Shown piece after piece: positions 4,308 through 6,360 of a DNA stretch of 6,360 nucleotides (within the stretch, counting starts at the first letter, position 1; every line of letters begins with the position of its first letter). Position numbers and translations under genes: made by a program. The stretch covers positions 1 to 6,360 of the forward strand of contig JAAAOZ010000082.1 of the NCBI GenBank assembly GCA_009908585.1, in the 5' to 3' direction. The notes below the pieces were generated by a model, which did no database searches, was not told where the DNA came from, and saw nothing but the letters and a program-made list of their open reading frames with translations. The stretch comes from Chloroflexota bacterium. GTDB lineage: Bacteria; Chloroflexota; Anaerolineae; B4-G1; SLSP01.

Positions 4308-6083
4308 ATGAATGAAAAAATCGCCGTTTTGAATCAGGTTTCGTATATGTATCCCCGGTCTAAGGGCCTGGTGCTCAATGAAATCTCCATGGAGATCTAC
4401 AAGGGCGAGTTTTTGGGCTTGATCGGGCCGACCGGCGCGGGCAAGACGACGCTCTGTCTGACGCTCAACGGCATTGTGCCGCAATTCTACGGCGGGCGAT
4501 TCTTTGGACATGTGACGCTCGCCGGCTTGGATACGCTGGAGCATCCCATCAGCACGATGGCCCAGCACGTGGGCGCGGTCTTCGAGGACCCGGAGACGCA
4601 GTTGACGGCCACGTCGGTGGAGAATGAGATCGCCTTCGCGTTGGAGAATCTCAAGGTGCCCCGCGACGAGATCCTGCGTCGCATCCCCGGTGTGCTGGAG
4701 GCGGTGCGATTGGAGGGCACGCGCGATAAGCACCCGCACGAGCTATCCGGCGGCCAGAAGCAGCGCTTGGCCATCGCGGCGGCGTTGGCCCTCCAGCCCG
4801 ATGTGCTGATCTTGGATGAGCCGACCTCGCAGCTTGACCCCGTCGGCTCGGAGGAGGTCTTCGCCACGGTGCGCGAGTTGAACCGCGAGTTGGGCGTCAC
4901 CATCCTGATGGCGAGCCATTCCGCTGAGGAGATGGCGGAGTACGCGGACCGTGTGATCATGCTTTCGCACGGTGAGTTGGTGGCATCGGGCGCGCCGGAC
5001 GAGATCTATAGCCGGATCGACTATCTGCACGATCATTATCTGCGGCCGCCGCAGGTCTCCGAGACCTTCTATCAGATGCAACAGTTCGGCGTCGAGGTGT
5101 CAGAGATGCCCGTGCGCTTATCGCGCGGCAAGGAGTTGTTGCAGGAGATGCAGGCCGCGTGCACCATCGAGCCGGAATTGGTCGCGCAACTCCCGCCGCC
5201 CCCTGATCCCCAAGGGCCGCCGCTGTTGGCCGTGGAGGATTTGCATCACACCTACGACGATGGCACCCACGCGCTTCAGGGCGTCTCGTTGGATATCCGC
5301 GAGGGCGAGTACGTGCTGATCATCGGCCAGAACGGCGCGGGGAAGAGCACGCTGGTCAAGCACTTCCTCAAGCTATTGGAGCCGACGGGCGGCGTGGTGC
5401 GCGTGAGCGGCGCCGACACCCGCACGTTGTCCGTCAGCGGGCTGGCGCGGCGGATCGGTTACGTGGCGCAGAATCCCGACAACCAGATCTTCAACGCGAC
5501 GGTCGAGGATGAGGTGGCCTTCGCGCTGAAAAATCTGGGCCACGATGAGGAGGAGGTCGAAGCGCGGGTGACTGAGAGCCTGGATGCGATGGGGCTGTTA
5601 GCCGAGCGCGACCGCCATCCACTCTCGCTGCCCAAGGGCGACCGCGCGCGCGTCGTCATCGCGGCCATCTTGGCGATGAAGCCGGAGATCATCATCTTTG
5701 ACGAGCCGACGACGGGTCAGGATTATCGCGGCGCCAAATATATCTTAGAGATCAGCAAAAATCTGCACGAGCGGGGCAAGACGGTCATCGTGATCACCCA
5801 TCACCTTTATCTGATGCCGGAGTATGCCGAGCGCGTGGTGGTGATGGGGAAGGGGACGATTCTGTTGGATGCGCCCATCCGCCAGGCCTATCACGATATC
5901 GATTTGTTGCGCGCGACCTATCTTTCGCCGCCCCAGGCGGTTTTACTGGCGCAGATGCTCTGCGGCGACGTGGGTCGGGATGGTATCCCGACTGGGCAGC
6001 AGAGGTATCCCTTGCTCACGCCGAAGGAGGTCGCGGCGTGCGCTACCGGCCATCCCGTGACGCCGGCAGGAGGTGAATCGTGA
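4308..6083 (+). CDS. ECF transporter ATPase with two fused ABC domains (EcfA-A', YkoD/CbiO-like)
   Basis: A 591-residue cytoplasmic motor in which both ABC ATPase halves are one polypeptide. Domain 1 (about 5-245): Walker A GPTGAGKTT (40-48), Q-loop region VFEDPETQ (91-98), signature LSGGQKQR (147-154), Walker B LILDEPT (167-173), H-loop His204. A Pro-rich linker (LPPPPDPQGPP, 295-305) joins domain 2 (306 to about 540): Walker A GQNGAGKST (340-348), Q-loop AQNPDNQ (387-393), signature region LSLPKGDRAR (439-448), Walker B IIFDEPT (462-468), H-loop His498. The QNPDNQ motif is typical of ECF ATPases. Domain 1 has Glu93 where the Q-loop Gln normally stands, and domain 2 lacks LSGGQ, so the two sites are unequal. 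The ATG at 4308 is preferred because of GGAG at 4296-4299 and because residue 2 leads straight into the first strand. A GTG at 4248 lies in the loop of an inverted repeat. The stop overlaps the T gene start. Confidence 0.93.
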   Translation: MNEKIAVLNQVSYMYPRSKGLVLNEISMEIYKGEFLGLIGPTGAGKTTLCLTLNGIVPQFYGGRFFGHVTLAGLDTLEHPISTMAQHVGAVFEDPETQLTATSVENEIAFALENLKVPRDEILRRIPGVLEAVRLEGTRDKHPHELSGGQKQRLAIAAALALQPDVLILDEPTSQLDPVGSEEVFATVRELNRELGVTILMASHSAEEMAEYADRVIMLSHGELVASGAPDEIYSRIDYLHDHYLRPPQVSETFYQMQQFGVEVSEMPVRLSRGKELLQEMQAACTIEPELVAQLPPPPDPQGPPLLAVEDLHHTYDDGTHALQGVSLDIREGEYVLIIGQNGAGKSTLVKHFLKLLEPTGGVVRVSGADTRTLSVSGLARRIGYVAQNPDNQIFNATVEDEVAFALKNLGHDEEEVEARVTESLDAMGLLAERDRHPLSLPKGDRARVVIAAILAMKPEIIIFDEPTTGQDYRGAKYILEISKNLHERGKTVIVITHHLYLMPEYAERVVVMGKGTILLDAPIRQAYHDIDLLRATYLSPPQAVLLAQMLCGDVGRDGIPTGQQRYPLLTPKEVAACATGHPVTPAGGES

Positions 6084-6360
6084 GTACGATTGGATTTCAG
6101 ACGGTAGATCGCGACTCTTTCTTCACGCGATTGGATTTTCGTCCCAAGCTCTTTTTGATGTTGGTCGTTACTTTAATCGCCTTCGTCTGGGAAAGTCCCT
6201 TGCTGGGCGGCCTGTTGGCCCTCTCGGTGGCGATCTCGTGTCTGGTCGTGGGGGTCAAATTCAGCTACATCCGTACCTTGGTCTTGATTATGACACCGTT
6301 CTATATCCTGCTGATCCTGACCCAAGGCTTCTTCGCCGGGCCGCTGATTACCTCGCGCAC
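6080..6360 (+). CDS. ecfT: ECF transporter T component (EcfT), 3' truncated by the window edge
   Basis: 93 residues are visible from a GTG start. AGGAGGTGA (6068-6076) precedes it with good spacing, and GTGA overlaps the ATPase stop by 4 bases, implying translational coupling. The N-terminal pattern TRLDFRPKLFLMLVVTLIAFV (16-36) is the usual entry of EcfT/CbiQ proteins: a Leu-Asp, then an Arg/Pro-Lys-Leu, then the first membrane helix. Three hydrophobic segments are seen, at about 24-37, 41-59 and 64-85. EcfT is the transmembrane scaffold that couples the ATPases to the S component. The Ala-Arg-Gly coupling motifs that contact the ATPases lie in the C-terminal half, beyond the window. Confidence 0.88.
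   Translation, partial: MSTIGFQTVDRDSFFTRLDFRPKLFLMLVVTLIAFVWESPLLGGLLALSVAISCLVVGVKFSYIRTLVLIMTPFYILLILTQGFFAGPLITSR

Overview
This 6.36 kb window comes from a GC-rich bacterial chromosome. Every gene I can support lies on the + strand. The protein families and the style of the intergenic repeats (paired small GC-rich hairpins near gene starts) suggest Chloroflexota or a similar deep-branching lineage. That placement is an inference from general familiarity and was not tested by a search.

Layout. (1) Bases 1-81 are the C-terminal tail of an upstream gene, tentatively an amidohydrolase. (2) Bases 82-387 are non-coding. They hold two diverged copies of a two-hairpin repeat in inverted orientation (161-212 and 313-365), with an AT-rich stretch between them that carries a 16-bp direct repeat. 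(3) Bases 388-3211 are a tight three-gene operon: the alpha and beta subunits of a thiamine-diphosphate-dependent 2-oxoacid/acetoin dehydrogenase E1, then an NAD-type short-chain dehydrogenase/reductase. (4) Bases 3212-3372 are a 161-bp gap with a candidate promoter, an unusually long Shine-Dalgarno match and several tiny reading frames. (5) Bases 3373-6360 are an energy-coupling factor (ECF) vitamin/metal-type importer in the order S component, fused double ATPase, T component. The T gene runs off the right edge. The 152-bp gap between S and the ATPase contains a perfect 13-bp inverted repeat and a perfect 10-bp tandem duplication that doubles the ribosome-binding site.

How the genes may work together. 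The E1 heterotetramer would decarboxylate or cleave a 2-oxo or acetoin-like substrate using thiamine diphosphate (TPP). The SDR could supply or remove the keto form, for example by 2,3-butanediol/acetoin interconversion. No E2 (lipoyl acyltransferase) or E3 gene is present here. The ECF cassette imports a small molecule of unknown identity. Its S-AA-T order resembles ykoEDC, the thiamine-precursor importer, so supply of the TPP cofactor is an attractive but unproven link to the enzymes beside it.

The most noteworthy observations are three: the repeat pair, whose two copies differ by base-pair-preserving double changes in both hairpins; the asymmetric ECF ATPase, in which the altered Q-loop and the altered signature fall on the same composite ATP site; and the structured leaders of the ECF genes. 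I see no clear evidence of a wholly new system; the repeat family and the E1/SDR/ECF grouping are the items most worth following up.
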